Shown here piece after piece: positions 55,725 through 64,000 of a DNA stretch of 64,000 bases (within the stretch, counting starts at the first letter, position 1; the number at the start of each line of letters is the position of its first letter). Under the pieces are notes generated by a model. That model did no database searches, was not told where the DNA came from, and saw only the letters and a program-made list of their open reading frames with translations. The stretch spans positions 1,265,879-1,329,878 of the forward strand of contig JAQNBH010000011.1 of the NCBI GenBank assembly GCA_028752905.1, written 5' to 3'. Made by a program: the position numbers and the translations under genes. This DNA comes from Cladorhizidae sp. MBARI D1340-BT2. Lineage: Eukaryota; Porifera; Demospongiae; Poecilosclerida; Cladorhizidae.

Positions 55725-57047
55725 TTAACTCTTTTCCCGGTGTAAGCGCCATATGGCGTAATTGCGTTTGAAAAATCAATCATTGTGTTGTTTTGCAAAA
55801 CAAAAATATCATAAAATAGCGCTACATTCACAATTATACGGCAATAGCTAACTAGGGAAATCCCGCCGTAAAGTTCAAGGGGTCAATTCTGCCATAGAAT
55901 TTAAAATGGTCGAAAGGCTATCTTTTGATGAGGTGCTCACAGCGGTCCTGGACGACGACTTCGGGTTATCTGACGATGAATCTGAGGAAGGGGAGAGTGA
56001 AGCTATCTATGCCTACCGTGGACAGCCCAGTTTGGATCGTGACCAAGTAGAGCTACTCGGCAGAGACTTTTCCAATCGAAACCATGGCAGTATGGACAAA
56101 GCTATGGCTTTTGGAGGCGAATGGATTGATCCTGGCAGTCCTCCTGGTAAGTCAATGAACTTTGCTAGCTGTATATAAAGCCTGATAGTCTGAGGAGCTG
56201 GCTAAATCATGGTGTTAGCTACACCTGTGTAATAGCCTACTTTCCTTTATAGTTCTAGCTGTACTTGATTCCTTGACTTGTCTAATAAGTTGACGAATAA
56301 CAACTCTATCATGTTCAGGTTTGATGGAGCAAGTGATGGGCCATGGCGGAGATAATACCATGGCACAGCTTCCCCACGTTCAGATGAGTTCTGATAAAGA
56401 TAGTGATGCAAACACACCTACCCCACTCTCTTCATCCATACTGCACGAGGTCGCTCGTCTTGTAGACCTGCACGAGGACGTACTATTCTCAGAAGTAGGA
56501 GTGTCCAACTCTCCCCCTTACCTTCATCCAGTGCTAGTCTTACTGCACGAGGACATTTGTATACCAGACTATGAGTATGTCATTACAGAGTATTGTATTG
56601 TATAATTGCTCTTTGATTCTGTGTACATTGTATCAATATTATTGGTTATGGGAATTGTATCGATAATATTGGTGGGAATTCTATACAGTAGAAATTATGT
56701 CCTCTCCGTTAGTCAGGCAAACGTCTGTCATACCACAGCATATATCAGTTGTTCCTAAAGTTGCTTTTGCTGAAAATAGAAGGATATTTATAATCTACAA
56801 TACAATAATATACAATTTATTTTATTTTAATTTATTTTATTTTAAATTAAACATAATGATATTCATACATGTGTGGTGTGGTTACCTAGCAACATGAATT
56901 GACCACAATAATGTCCAACAGTAAAGCTATCTTGTGGTATATGGTTGCTAGGGACTATTGTTAACCTCTGATTTAATATCAATTTATTTGTACTTAATGG
57001 TCAATTTTTAATTTTTTTCCAAATAAACTCACCGGGAGAAGAGTTAA
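55725..57047. mobile_element. piggyBac-like element, 1.3 kb, TTAA flanked
   Basis: TTAA at 55725-55728 and 57044-57047 flank a 1315-bp block whose ends are inverted: CTCTTTTCCCGGTG on the left, and CTCTTCTCCCGGTG as the complement of the right end (13 of 14 identical). TTAA duplication with short inverted ends is the piggyBac hallmark. A subterminal palindrome CGCCATATGGCG follows the left end. Too short for a full transposase, it carries only a 175-aa spliced ORF. The rest is AT-rich. Confidence 0.75.
55906..56605 (+). CDS. two-exon ORF inside piggyBac-like element, unknown function
   Basis: Exon 55906-56146 (donor GTAAGT) joins exon 56319-56605 (acceptor CATGTTCAG) in phase to give 175 aa and TAA. 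The N terminus is strongly acidic (LDDDFGLSDDESEEGESEA), as in piggyBac transposase N termini. A related DDD-x-LS-E-D pattern is seen at 63535-63590. The rest has no DDE catalytic core and no recognised domain. It may be the N-terminal remnant of a transposase in an internally deleted element, or a captured sequence. I do not assign a function. Confidence 0.5.
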
Positions 57048-57111
57048 GATGTAATTCTTGTTCAAACCAATGGAGTGAGCTGCAGTGAAGTCTGTCAATT
57101 TAAGGTTTCGA

Positions 57112-57606
57112 CAAAGTGCCTTACAGACCCCTATATAGCTGCCCTATATAGCTGAGCAAAGTGCCTCACAGACCCTGAGCAAAGTGCCTCACAGACCCCT
57201 ATATAGCTGAGCAAAGTGCCTCACAGACCCCTATATAGCTGAGCAAAGTGCCTCACAGACCCCTATATAGCTGAGCAAAGTGCCTCACAGTAGCTGAGCA
57301 AAGTACCTCACAGACCCCTATATAGCTGAGCAAAGTGCCTCACAGACCCCTATATAGCTGAGCAAAGTGCCTCACAGACCCCTATATAGCTGAGCAAAGT
57401 GCCTCACAGACCCCTATGTAGCTGAGCAAAGTGCCTCACAGACCCCTATATAGCTGAGCAAAGTGCCTCACAGACCCCTATGTAGCTGAGCAAAGTGCCT
57501 CACAGACCCCTATGTAGCTGAGCAAAGTGCATCACAGACCCCTATGTAGCTGAGCAAAGTGCCTCACAGACCCCTATATAGCTGAGCAAAGTGCCTCACA
57601 GACCCC
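57112..57606. repeat. minisatellite, 32-bp unit, about 15 copies
   Basis: Unit contains GCTGAGCAAAGTGCCTCACA and GACCCCTATATA. Starts about 65 bp after the piggyBac-like element's right end. Confidence 0.9.
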
Positions 57607-57832
57607 TAGCAAACTTTGGTGTTTGGCTGACTTGGAAATTAATCATCGTATTAAAGTGATTTTGAAGTGAGTCTCAAGGCAAGAGGTGATTTATTATCCA
57701 TACTGCAGTAGTGAAACAATACCTTACTTTTGTATGCATGCTATTAGAGTTCGTAGCCATAGTCTGGGGACACTCACCTTTCTTCTCATTGTCAGAACAG
57801 AGCGCAAAAAAAGTTTGATTGAAAATGGCTTA
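57607..57832. other. unassigned spacer
   Basis: Unique AT-rich sequence between two arrays. Nothing recognised. Confidence 0.4.
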
Positions 57833-58105
57833 TAAGTGCAGGATGAGATTACAGGTTACTGCTTTTATGGATGAGATTACAGGTCACTGCTGTCATGGTC
57901 TGGATGAGATTACAGGTCATTGCTGTCATGGTCTGGATGAAGATTACAGGTCACTGCTGTCATGGTCTGGATGAAGATTACAGGTCACTGCTGTCATGGT
58001 CTGGATGAAGATTACAGGTCACTGCTGTCATGGTCTGGATGAGATTACAGGTCATTGCTGTCATGGTCTGGATGAAGATTACAGGTCACTGCTGTCATGG
58101 TGGTC
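57833..58105. repeat. minisatellite, about 33-bp unit, 8 copies
   Basis: Unit contains GATGAAGATTACAGGTCACT and GCTGTCATGGTCTG, with GATGAGATT variants. Confidence 0.9.
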
Positions 58106-58576
58106 TGGCTTGCATGTGCTATATAGAAGCTAGAAGATGAGACTCAATGGTTCAGTCCACTCAGTTGATGCCCCACTTGCGGTTAGATCCCTCAATACTA
58201 GTGAATCAAATCTCATTTCCCACTCGTTAGGACTTCAGCCTACCAGTTTTCATGCCATCAGTTTTGTTACCCGAAGACATACCTTCTTGCCCTACCTCCA
58301 TGACCTTTAAGGGACATTTGATTGCCACTTACTCTCTTTGTTTCATGACTTTTGTGGTTTTGTTTTGGGGTCTCATGTTAGCATAAATTGCAACCGATGA
58401 CTCCACGCAGCACTGCAGGAGAAAAATATATATATATATTATACGTGATGGTCTAATAATGATAAGCACATTCAATGATCATAGCTATATATATATATAC
58501 ACACACACGTGAGTCAAATGATAAGCACATTCAAAATATATACACACTCAATACTTGATGTAATCTCATGTGCTGG
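58106..58576. other. unassigned, downstream of RBM19 stop
   Basis: Includes the 3' flank of RBM19. TA-rich stretches and two copies of ATGATAAGCACATTCA. No clear AATAAA on the minus strand close to the stop. Confidence 0.4.
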
Positions 58577-61282
58577 TTACTGGTTGTTATCTAGAGTGCT
58601 GAGCAAGGACTGCTGCTGTCCTTTGCTTCTCTTGCCCTGGGACAGACTGAAGCCGTGGAAGTGTTCAGCTGTCCTCTTCCTAATACCATCTAGGCTCTCC
58701 TCTTGTTCCGCCCACTCCAGCACTAGTCGTCGCCCGTATAGATGAGTGCTGTGACTCAGGCACTGAAATGCCCTCAGAGCGTCCTCCTTGGTCACAAACT
58801 CCACAAAACCAAACCCTCTGTGTTCCCCATTGCTGCCTGCATTGCCCAGTAACTTCTTGGGCAGGCGCACTGCTTTCAGCGCACCAAATGTGCAGAAGAG
58901 GTCTCTCACTTCCTTAGTACTGGCTTCAAATGGTACATTTCTAACAAGAATCTTTGAAGATTTCGGTTGTTTCTTGGTGGTAGTTCTCCTCTGTCCTCGT
59001 GAAGTAATTTGGTTTTTGTGGTCGGAGCACTTCAACTCCAGCGTGTGTCCATCCAACACCTTTTTCTGAAGTGTCTTAAGAGCCTCAATTGCAAACTTCT
59101 TGTTCTCGTATTCCACAAAGCCGTAGCCCATTGAGAGAGGTGTCAAGGGATCTTTAGAATTCCTTTTTCTAGCTACCACCACACTCTTCACTGGACCCAC
59201 CTCTGAGAACAGTTTATGCAACGAGTCCTCCTTGGTTGAAAAATTGAGGTTCTTGACAAACACCGTACCAGTTGTAGCATCCTCTCCCTCCTCCATTCTC
59301 CCTTCTTTGGTCTGCCTCTCAGCTTTCTTATCCACGACATTCCTTCCAGGACTATCTATTAAAGCATTGATAGGAGCCCACTCCAAGTAGAGAGGCAAAT
59401 GTTTGAAGCTAGTGTAGGCCAGCTTAGAGAAGGCTTGCCTTGCATGGCTCGGCTCTGCAAACTCGACTATTGCTGAAATTCCAGCAGGTGGTAAGATGAC
59501 TCTCACCAGCTGACCAAATGATTGGAAGAGCTTGCTGATCTCATCATCTTTGGTTTTTGAACAAAGATTCTTTACCATAATCGTCGTTTTGCTCCTCTTG
59601 GGCTTATCTTGTTCGAACACCTCCAAGTTGACGCCATTCTGGAGCAGGAATTCCCTCGTCTCACTCACCACTTCTGTCTCTCCCAGTGCCATGCGAACAG
59701 CAGCAGATCCCCCACCTCCAGATGCCCCTGGGTCAAGAATGATACTTTTATCTGTCCCATACTTCTCTGCCATCACATCCAATACAGCATTAGCTCCCAG
59801 GAAGAGCGAGTTCCAGTTATGTCCCCCACCAGCCTCAGACTTCAATTTCATCTCCTTCTTCTTCTTGTAGGAAGATGGCTGTTGGTGTGATATCACAGTC
59901 GTCGAAGGCGGAGCAGTCTTGGGCCTAGCAGGGAGAAGATGAAGTAATCTTCCCTGAAATATCTGGCTGTCCAGAGCGTGGAAAGCTTTTACCGCGTGTT
60001 CTGGCAGCATGAACGTGACATAGCCCATTCCTGTGGTCTTGTTGGTGGTCCTGTCCAATGGAATGATGGTCTCAGTCAGAGGCCCGTATTCCCCAAACAA
60101 CTCGCTCAGATCATCCTCCTGAGTGCAGAAAGGAAGATTTCGCACAAAGATCCGTCCTGATTCCACAATGCTCTCCAACTCAGAGCTCCTGGTGAGCTCC
60201 TTCAGTTCCCATGGCTTCAGCTTCACGCCCTCCCTCACTTCCTCCTCCTGTTTCCGGTGGGTGGAGTCATCTCTAAAGAGCTCGATGTAGCGATGGCGGA
60301 TGCAATCCCTGTTCCTCTTCAGTGCTTCCTTCAAATCTTCCTCAGATTGGAAGTCTACGTACCCTCTCCCTGATGGTCTGCCCTGGGAGTCCTGAGTGAA
60401 CCTCATAGCTTTCACAGCCAATGGGTGGAAAAATACCTCAATCTCCTTCTGTTTTGAGTTAAAGGGAAGCCCCAGCATTTTGATGGTGTAAGGTGTGGTG
60501 GATAGAGTAGCTTCCTCGTGATCCACTGTTGTTTCTCCATGGTAGTTTCCCTCACTCTCATTCTCAGACAATGAGTCTGAACTAGAGTCACTTGAACTGA
60601 TGTCATGTGACTCGGCAACATTCCCAACAACCTTTGTTTTGAGGTAGTCGAGGTCACTAGTGCCAGTAGCTGTAGCGATATCCTCTCTCTTCTCTTCAGT
60701 GTCCTCCGCCATCTCATCTTCACTATAACAAGATTCATCTAAGTTATCATCTCCCTTCACAGTCTTGGGCAATCTCTCTTTACCACAGCCCTTGTCCTTG
60801 GGCACCACAGCACTGTCCAACCATGTTTTCACTTTCTGCTTGTGTTTGTGGACAACCAAAAACTCCTGAAATGATGGATCTTCTTCCAGCTTCTCATAGT
60901 CTTCCAACAACTGACTGACTTTGGTCTTCTTGACCACCTCTTTCCCTTCTTTCTTTCCCTCCTCTCTTTCACTTTCTCTCTGCTTGTGAGCAGAGCTCCC
61001 TAAAGAGTACTTGCTCCATGGTCTATTCAAGGTTTGGTCGTTATACGGCTTAGCTTGCTCCACTTCAATCTTGCTAGTGCCAATGTAGGTCTTGTTGTAG
61101 TGTTTGATAGCTGCGCATGCGTCTTCCTCTTTACTGAACCCCACAAAACCAAATTTGCGAAACGTCCCTCCCCTTGTCTTCACTAGTTTGACATCCGTTA
61201 CTTCTCCTTGGGAGGAAAAAAGCTGTTTCATCAATTCCTCCGAGCATTTCTCCGGCAAGTTCTTCACTATAATTCGAGACAT
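58577..61282 (-). CDS. RBM19: RBM19/Mrd1 multi-RRM ribosome-biogenesis protein, intronless
   Basis: Nucleolar RNA-binding protein that, as Mrd1 in yeast, acts in the small-subunit processome during 18S rRNA processing. The frame opens at 61315, but the internal ATG at 61282 begins MSRIIVKNLP, the family N terminus, so I use it (901 aa). Six RRMs are visible: about 1-80 (RIIVKNLP, KFGFVGF), 265-338 (IKMLGLPF, GRGYVDF), 376-455 (RIFVRNLPF, GMGYVTF), 565-636 (IMVKNLC, AIVEF), 671-755 (VFVKNLNF, GYGFVEY) and 775-858 (ILVRNVPF, GFGFVEF). The first four introduce a long Ser/Glu-rich linker at about 100-260 and a second linker at 456-564. The order and count equal animal RBM19. No intron and no frame break occurs, in contrast to the intron-rich KRI1 nearby. 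Confidence 0.95.
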   Translation of the reverse strand: MSRIIVKNLPEKCSEELMKQLFSSQGEVTDVKLVKTRGGTFRKFGFVGFSKEEDACAAIKHYNKTYIGTSKIEVEQAKPYNDQTLNRPWSKYSLGSSAHKQRESEREEGKKEGKEVVKKTKVSQLLEDYEKLEEDPSFQEFLVVHKHKQKVKTWLDSAVVPKDKGCGKERLPKTVKGDDNLDESCYSEDEMAEDTEEKREDIATATGTSDLDYLKTKVVGNVAESHDISSSDSSSDSLSENESEGNYHGETTVDHEEATLSTTPYTIKMLGLPFNSKQKEIEVFFHPLAVKAMRFTQDSQGRPSGRGYVDFQSEEDLKEALKRNRDCIRHRYIELFRDDSTHRKQEEEVREGVKLKPWELKELTRSSELESIVESGRIFVRNLPFCTQEDDLSELFGEYGPLTETIIPLDRTTNKTTGMGYVTFMLPEHAVKAFHALDSQIFQGRLLHLLPARPKTAPPSTTVISHQQPSSYKKKKEMKLKSEAGGGHNWNSLFLGANAVLDVMAEKYGTDKSIILDPGASGGGGSAAVRMALGETEVVSETREFLLQNGVNLEVFEQDKPKRSKTTIMVKNLCSKTKDDEISKLFQSFGQLVRVILPPAGISAIVEFAEPSHARQAFSKLAYTSFKHLPLYLEWAPINALIDSPGRNVVDKKAERQTKEGRMEEGEDATTGTVFVKNLNFSTKEDSLHKLFSEVGPVKSVVVARKRNSKDPLTPLSMGYGFVEYENKKFAIEALKTLQKKVLDGHTLELKCSDHKNQITSRGQRRTTTKKQPKSSKILVRNVPFEASTKEVRDLFCTFGALKAVRLPKKLLGNAGSNGEHRGFGFVEFVTKEDALRAFQCLSHSTHLYGRRLVLEWAEQEESLDGIRKRTAEHFHGFSLSQGKRSKGQQQSLLSTLDNNQ

Positions 61283-61304
61283 CGAGACCTCTCCCAAAAA
61301 TGAC

Positions 61305-61310
61305 CACGTG
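61305..61310. promoter_or_regulatory. E-box CACGTG upstream of RBM19
   Basis: CACGTG lies 23 bp upstream of the RBM19 ATG at 61282, next to GTGCAC. The KRI1 promoter has the same pair (CACGTG next to GTGCAC). This also supports the downstream ATG as the real start, since the upstream one would put the E-box in coding sequence. Confidence 0.45.
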
Positions 61311-61469
61311 TGCACAATTTGTCTGGCATTACCTTACCTATTAAGTGTAGGGATTTCACGTCGCGATGGCTAACAAGACTTTGTGCATAACACGTTCGAT
61401 GTCTTTGCTTACAGTACAACTATGGTGTAAACAATTATATAGTAGTCTACTATTAGTCACAATGTAGGC

Positions 61470-61791
61470 CAAGACACTCAAGCCAAGCCAGGCATCTGCT
61501 TGCGCTGGAGTAGTGGCAGCTGCCGCAGAAGAAGCGAAGAACAAGAAACATGACAGGATGGTTAGCAATGCTGGGGGTGTCTTTGTCCCTCTTATAGTCG
61601 AGACGCTAGTGTGGACTCCGTTTGGATTACGGGAATTAAGGAACATTTCTCTATGTACCACCACAAAGAGTGGCCTGTCGGAGTCAGCAGCATTCAACAA
61701 CTTGATGCAACAACTTTCTGTACAACTATGGCGTTACAATGCCAAACTTATTCTGAACTTCCTAACGTCATTACCTGTGAACCCTCTCTAG
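61470..61791 (+). pseudogene. fragment of a non-LTR retroelement-like C-terminal ORF
   Basis: Plus-strand frame reading ACAGVVAAAAEEAKNKKH, then NAGGVFVPLIVETLVWTPFG, and NLMQQLSVQLWRYNAKLIL, ending at a stop near 61791. VFVPLIVETLG..TP..L and NL.QQLSV.LW..NA are strings I associate with the C-terminal end of a retroelement-type protein abundant in sponge and cnidarian genomes. There is no upstream RT in the window, so it is a truncated copy. It is divergent from RBM19 with about 190 bp between. A host gene fragment is the alternative. Confidence 0.4.
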
Positions 61792-62769
61792 GATCTGTTA
61801 TTTATTTATTGGAGGAAAAAGAAGTTTTTACACCCTTCAAAAAAAAAGAAGGAAGTGTCGTGTGTTGATTGCAAAAAAAAAAAATGTAGACCAAGATTTA
61901 AAACCTGAAGGCTATTTGCAGACCTTGATTTAGAGCTGAGATAAACTTACACCTCACATCGTGAGTACACACACCTCTACATCCAGTCCAGATTTTAGGT
62001 CATTGATGAAAGTCGATGCCGAACTTGAGGTGGTCTTGTGAATATGTAATGATATGCAATTGTTGATGCAGAATTCTGGCAATGAAGACTAGGGGTAAAG
62101 GGCGGGAAATGATCTCTCGGAAGTGGAAAACGTAATAAGAAGAATTAAGTATATATAACTGGTGAACAGTTTGGTAACATCCCTTTAAATATCTCGTTGC
62201 TGTTTGTGGCATAGTATTTATTGAAGTTAATTCTATACAGACTATTTAAAATAACGTCATAAAGAAGAGAGGCAGCTGTTAGATACATTTACATCCTTCC
62301 TAAAGCAACACTTGAAGTATTTACCGTTTGCTGTTTTTATCAGTGTGTGCTCTAGAGCCACTCCCCCTATGTCTCGGCCACTGCTAACACACCAAATGTG
62401 GTGTGTATAGCACACCACTGGTTAATGCCTGCAAAAATAATATGAATCGGTATGAACATTTAGGGGGACTTGGCTTCCCCCCCCCCCCCCAATTATTAAA
62501 TTAGGGGGGCTCAACTCCCATGTCTCAGCCAACTTTATAAGTGGCTATATAGCATTATGCAGAATTGATAGCTATGTACTAACTTAGTAGTGGTACTTGG
62601 CTATACAGTATCTCAGCACTACATTGACGCCTCCTGTATTCGCTGAATAGCTAAGCCATATTAGAGTAATCAGAGACTGCAAACCGCTGCCACTCTCAAC
62701 AGCATCACTAGAGAGCCATAGTTGCCAATGCAAACAACACATGCACAGGTATATACATCCCTAAACAAA
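61792..62769. other. unassigned region
   Basis: Poly-A runs at 61839-61848 and 61875-61885, a 14-base C run near 62480-62493, otherwise unique. The A run shortly after 61791 could be the tail of the retroelement fragment. No gene recognised. Confidence 0.4.
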
Positions 62770-62985
62770 ATGTCCGACAATGCCAAGTTCCGTGTTGTTT
62801 TTGGCGATGGCATTCTAGCAACATTTAAACCTCGAAAGTTAATGAATTGGTCCTTGACCTGCCTAACCTGTCCATGAAATTCCATGAAATTTACCTGCAG
62901 GTTCTTGTAATCCTGCTGACAGACAGACAAACAAGCAAACAAACTGGGGTGAAAACTTGACCTCCTTGGCAGAGGTAGCAACAAT
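62770..62985 (+). mobile_element. probable RTE-like non-LTR 3' end or derived SINE
   Basis: CAGGTTCTTGTAATCCTGCT, then GACAGACAGACAAACAAGC and GGTGAAAACTTGACCTCC followed by TTGGCAGAGGTAGCAA. This series (CTGCT, (ACAG/AAAC)n, then CCTCCTTGGCNGAGGTAA) is the familiar 3' end of an RTE-type family in marine animals. Only the tail is present. Confidence 0.4.
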
Positions 62986-63289
62986 TTACACAGCCGTAAA
63001 TGCAACTGCTCCAGATTTCTGCATTGCATCATAGCAGCACATGGCAGACTGCCTGACATGATGGCCAACTATTCAGCTGATCTACAAGAGCAAATATGCC
63101 ACTCTCTCTGGTTCTTTTAGCTTCCCAAAGGGAGTATATAGGAGAGCACCACTTGTATATAGTTTTAAACATCGCTAGTTTGCAGCATCATTATAACCTA
63201 GTGCAGGATGTGTTTATGGACCTACTTCAGTGGAGATTTCAGTCCTAAGCAGATCGAAACCAGACATAAGCTGGCATCTATAACCCACT

Positions 63290-64000
63290 CACCGTCATAA
63301 GCGTGTATATATACGTCCAAACCACATAATTATCGGGCAAAAATCATTAAAAAATCAATCGTTCGGTTGTAAATTAAGATATGAATATCAAAAAAAATTG
63401 CCCTACGTACGTGCCGAATATAACAGCCTTACGGGTTCGGTAACTAAGGTAAAGTAAAATTGAAATCACTGACCGTTCACTTTTTTATCAAGTTGGAAAT
63501 GACGGTCAGAGACCAATTTCTTTCTAGGATTCAAGACGACGACTAGGTCCTATCAGAGGACGGAAGTAGCAGCAAGGAAGGTGAAGTAATCTATTTCTAA
63601 CTTGGGAAGAGTAGCATTGATGCTGAAATTGTGCTATCGATGGGTGGGAGATACTTTTGGACACATTTCTGGCGAGAGCGGTGCCGCTCGATAGTCTGTT
63701 TGGGCGCAGGAGAGTCTAGCAGTGATGAAGAAGACTAGCCAGTGAGTTTTGTTTACTTGCTAGCTAAGTAGCTAGCAAGTAAAGCATGTTCTGGAAGAAT
63801 GGTTTAGCTGTTCTTTCGTGGGACAATCCATATATAAATTCATTAGGTCGAGTAGGCTTTTTGTTTATGTTGACATTATTCTTTTTAGGTATGGTGCAAC
63901 CAACCCCTTCACTGTCACCCTTCCTCATAGCCACTTCTTGTGGAGTTCATACTCCTTCGGTTCATACTCCTTCAAGGCCTGTTGGTCAGCGTAGTCGCAG
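63290..64000 (+). mobile_element. possible second piggyBac-like element, right end off window
   Basis: CACCGTCATAAGCG followed by a near-palindrome CGTGTATATATACG, an AAAAATCAATCGTT word, and a short broken frame at 63499 on (MTVRDQFLSRIQDDD, stop, VLSEDGSSSKEGE, later GESSSDEED). The layout (left end, subterminal palindrome, about 200 bp AT-rich leader, acidic N-terminal ORF) parallels the element at 55725-57047. No clean TTAA is seen at the left edge, so the call is tentative. Confidence 0.35.

Noticed and set aside
61356..61700. 114-aa minus-strand ORF upstream of RBM19
   Set aside because: Antisense shadow of the plus-strand retroelement fragment, whose frame has recognisable strings.
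1..64000. tRNA and rRNA genes
   Set aside because: I looked for A-box and B-box pairs and rRNA-like stretches by eye and found none that I could support.

Overview
This window is animal nuclear DNA, not prokaryotic. Three conserved eukaryotic genes can be assembled from it: KRI1 (12 exons, minus strand, 44629 to 10495), a PRR5/PROTOR-type TORC2 subunit gene (6 exons, plus strand, 44739 to 53769) and RBM19/Mrd1 (one uninterrupted reading frame, minus strand, 61282 to 58577). GT-AG introns, a Penelope-like retroelement with a GIY-YIG domain, a TTAA-flanked piggyBac-like element and non-LTR retroelement remnants all point to an early-branching or marine invertebrate. The style of the retroelement remnants makes a sponge my best guess, but the species cannot be fixed from sequence alone.

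Layout. From 1 to 10.0 kb: no gene is assigned with confidence; there are six minisatellite arrays and one possible terminal exon at 5017-5120. From 10.5 to 44.6 kb: KRI1, with about 1.8 kb of coding sequence spread over 34 kb. Most of its introns are filled with tandem repeats, including an 11.8 kb array of 38-bp units with an exact 1366-bp higher-order period, a 3.3 kb array of 36-bp units open on both strands, and a 2.7 kb array of 47-bp units. Its last intron holds two oppositely oriented Penelope-like fragments, each followed by a hammerhead-ribozyme-like motif, one of which has expanded into about 28 tandem copies. From 44.6 to 44.74 kb: a 109-bp divergent promoter shared by KRI1 and PRR5. 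From 44.7 to 53.8 kb: PRR5, whose fifth intron (6.3 kb) is four minisatellites end to end. From 53.8 to 58.5 kb: more arrays and a 1.3 kb piggyBac-like element carrying a short spliced ORF. From 58.6 to 61.3 kb: RBM19. From 61.4 kb to the end: retroelement remnants and a possible second piggyBac-like element running off the window.

How the genes relate. KRI1 and RBM19 both act in nucleolar small-subunit ribosome assembly, and each has a CACGTG E-box within 30 bp of its start codon. PRR5 belongs to TORC2, a growth-control kinase complex, and shares its promoter with KRI1. Tandem repeats make up roughly 55 to 60 percent of the window by my hand tally. Most long ORFs here are artefacts of repeat units that lack stop codons.
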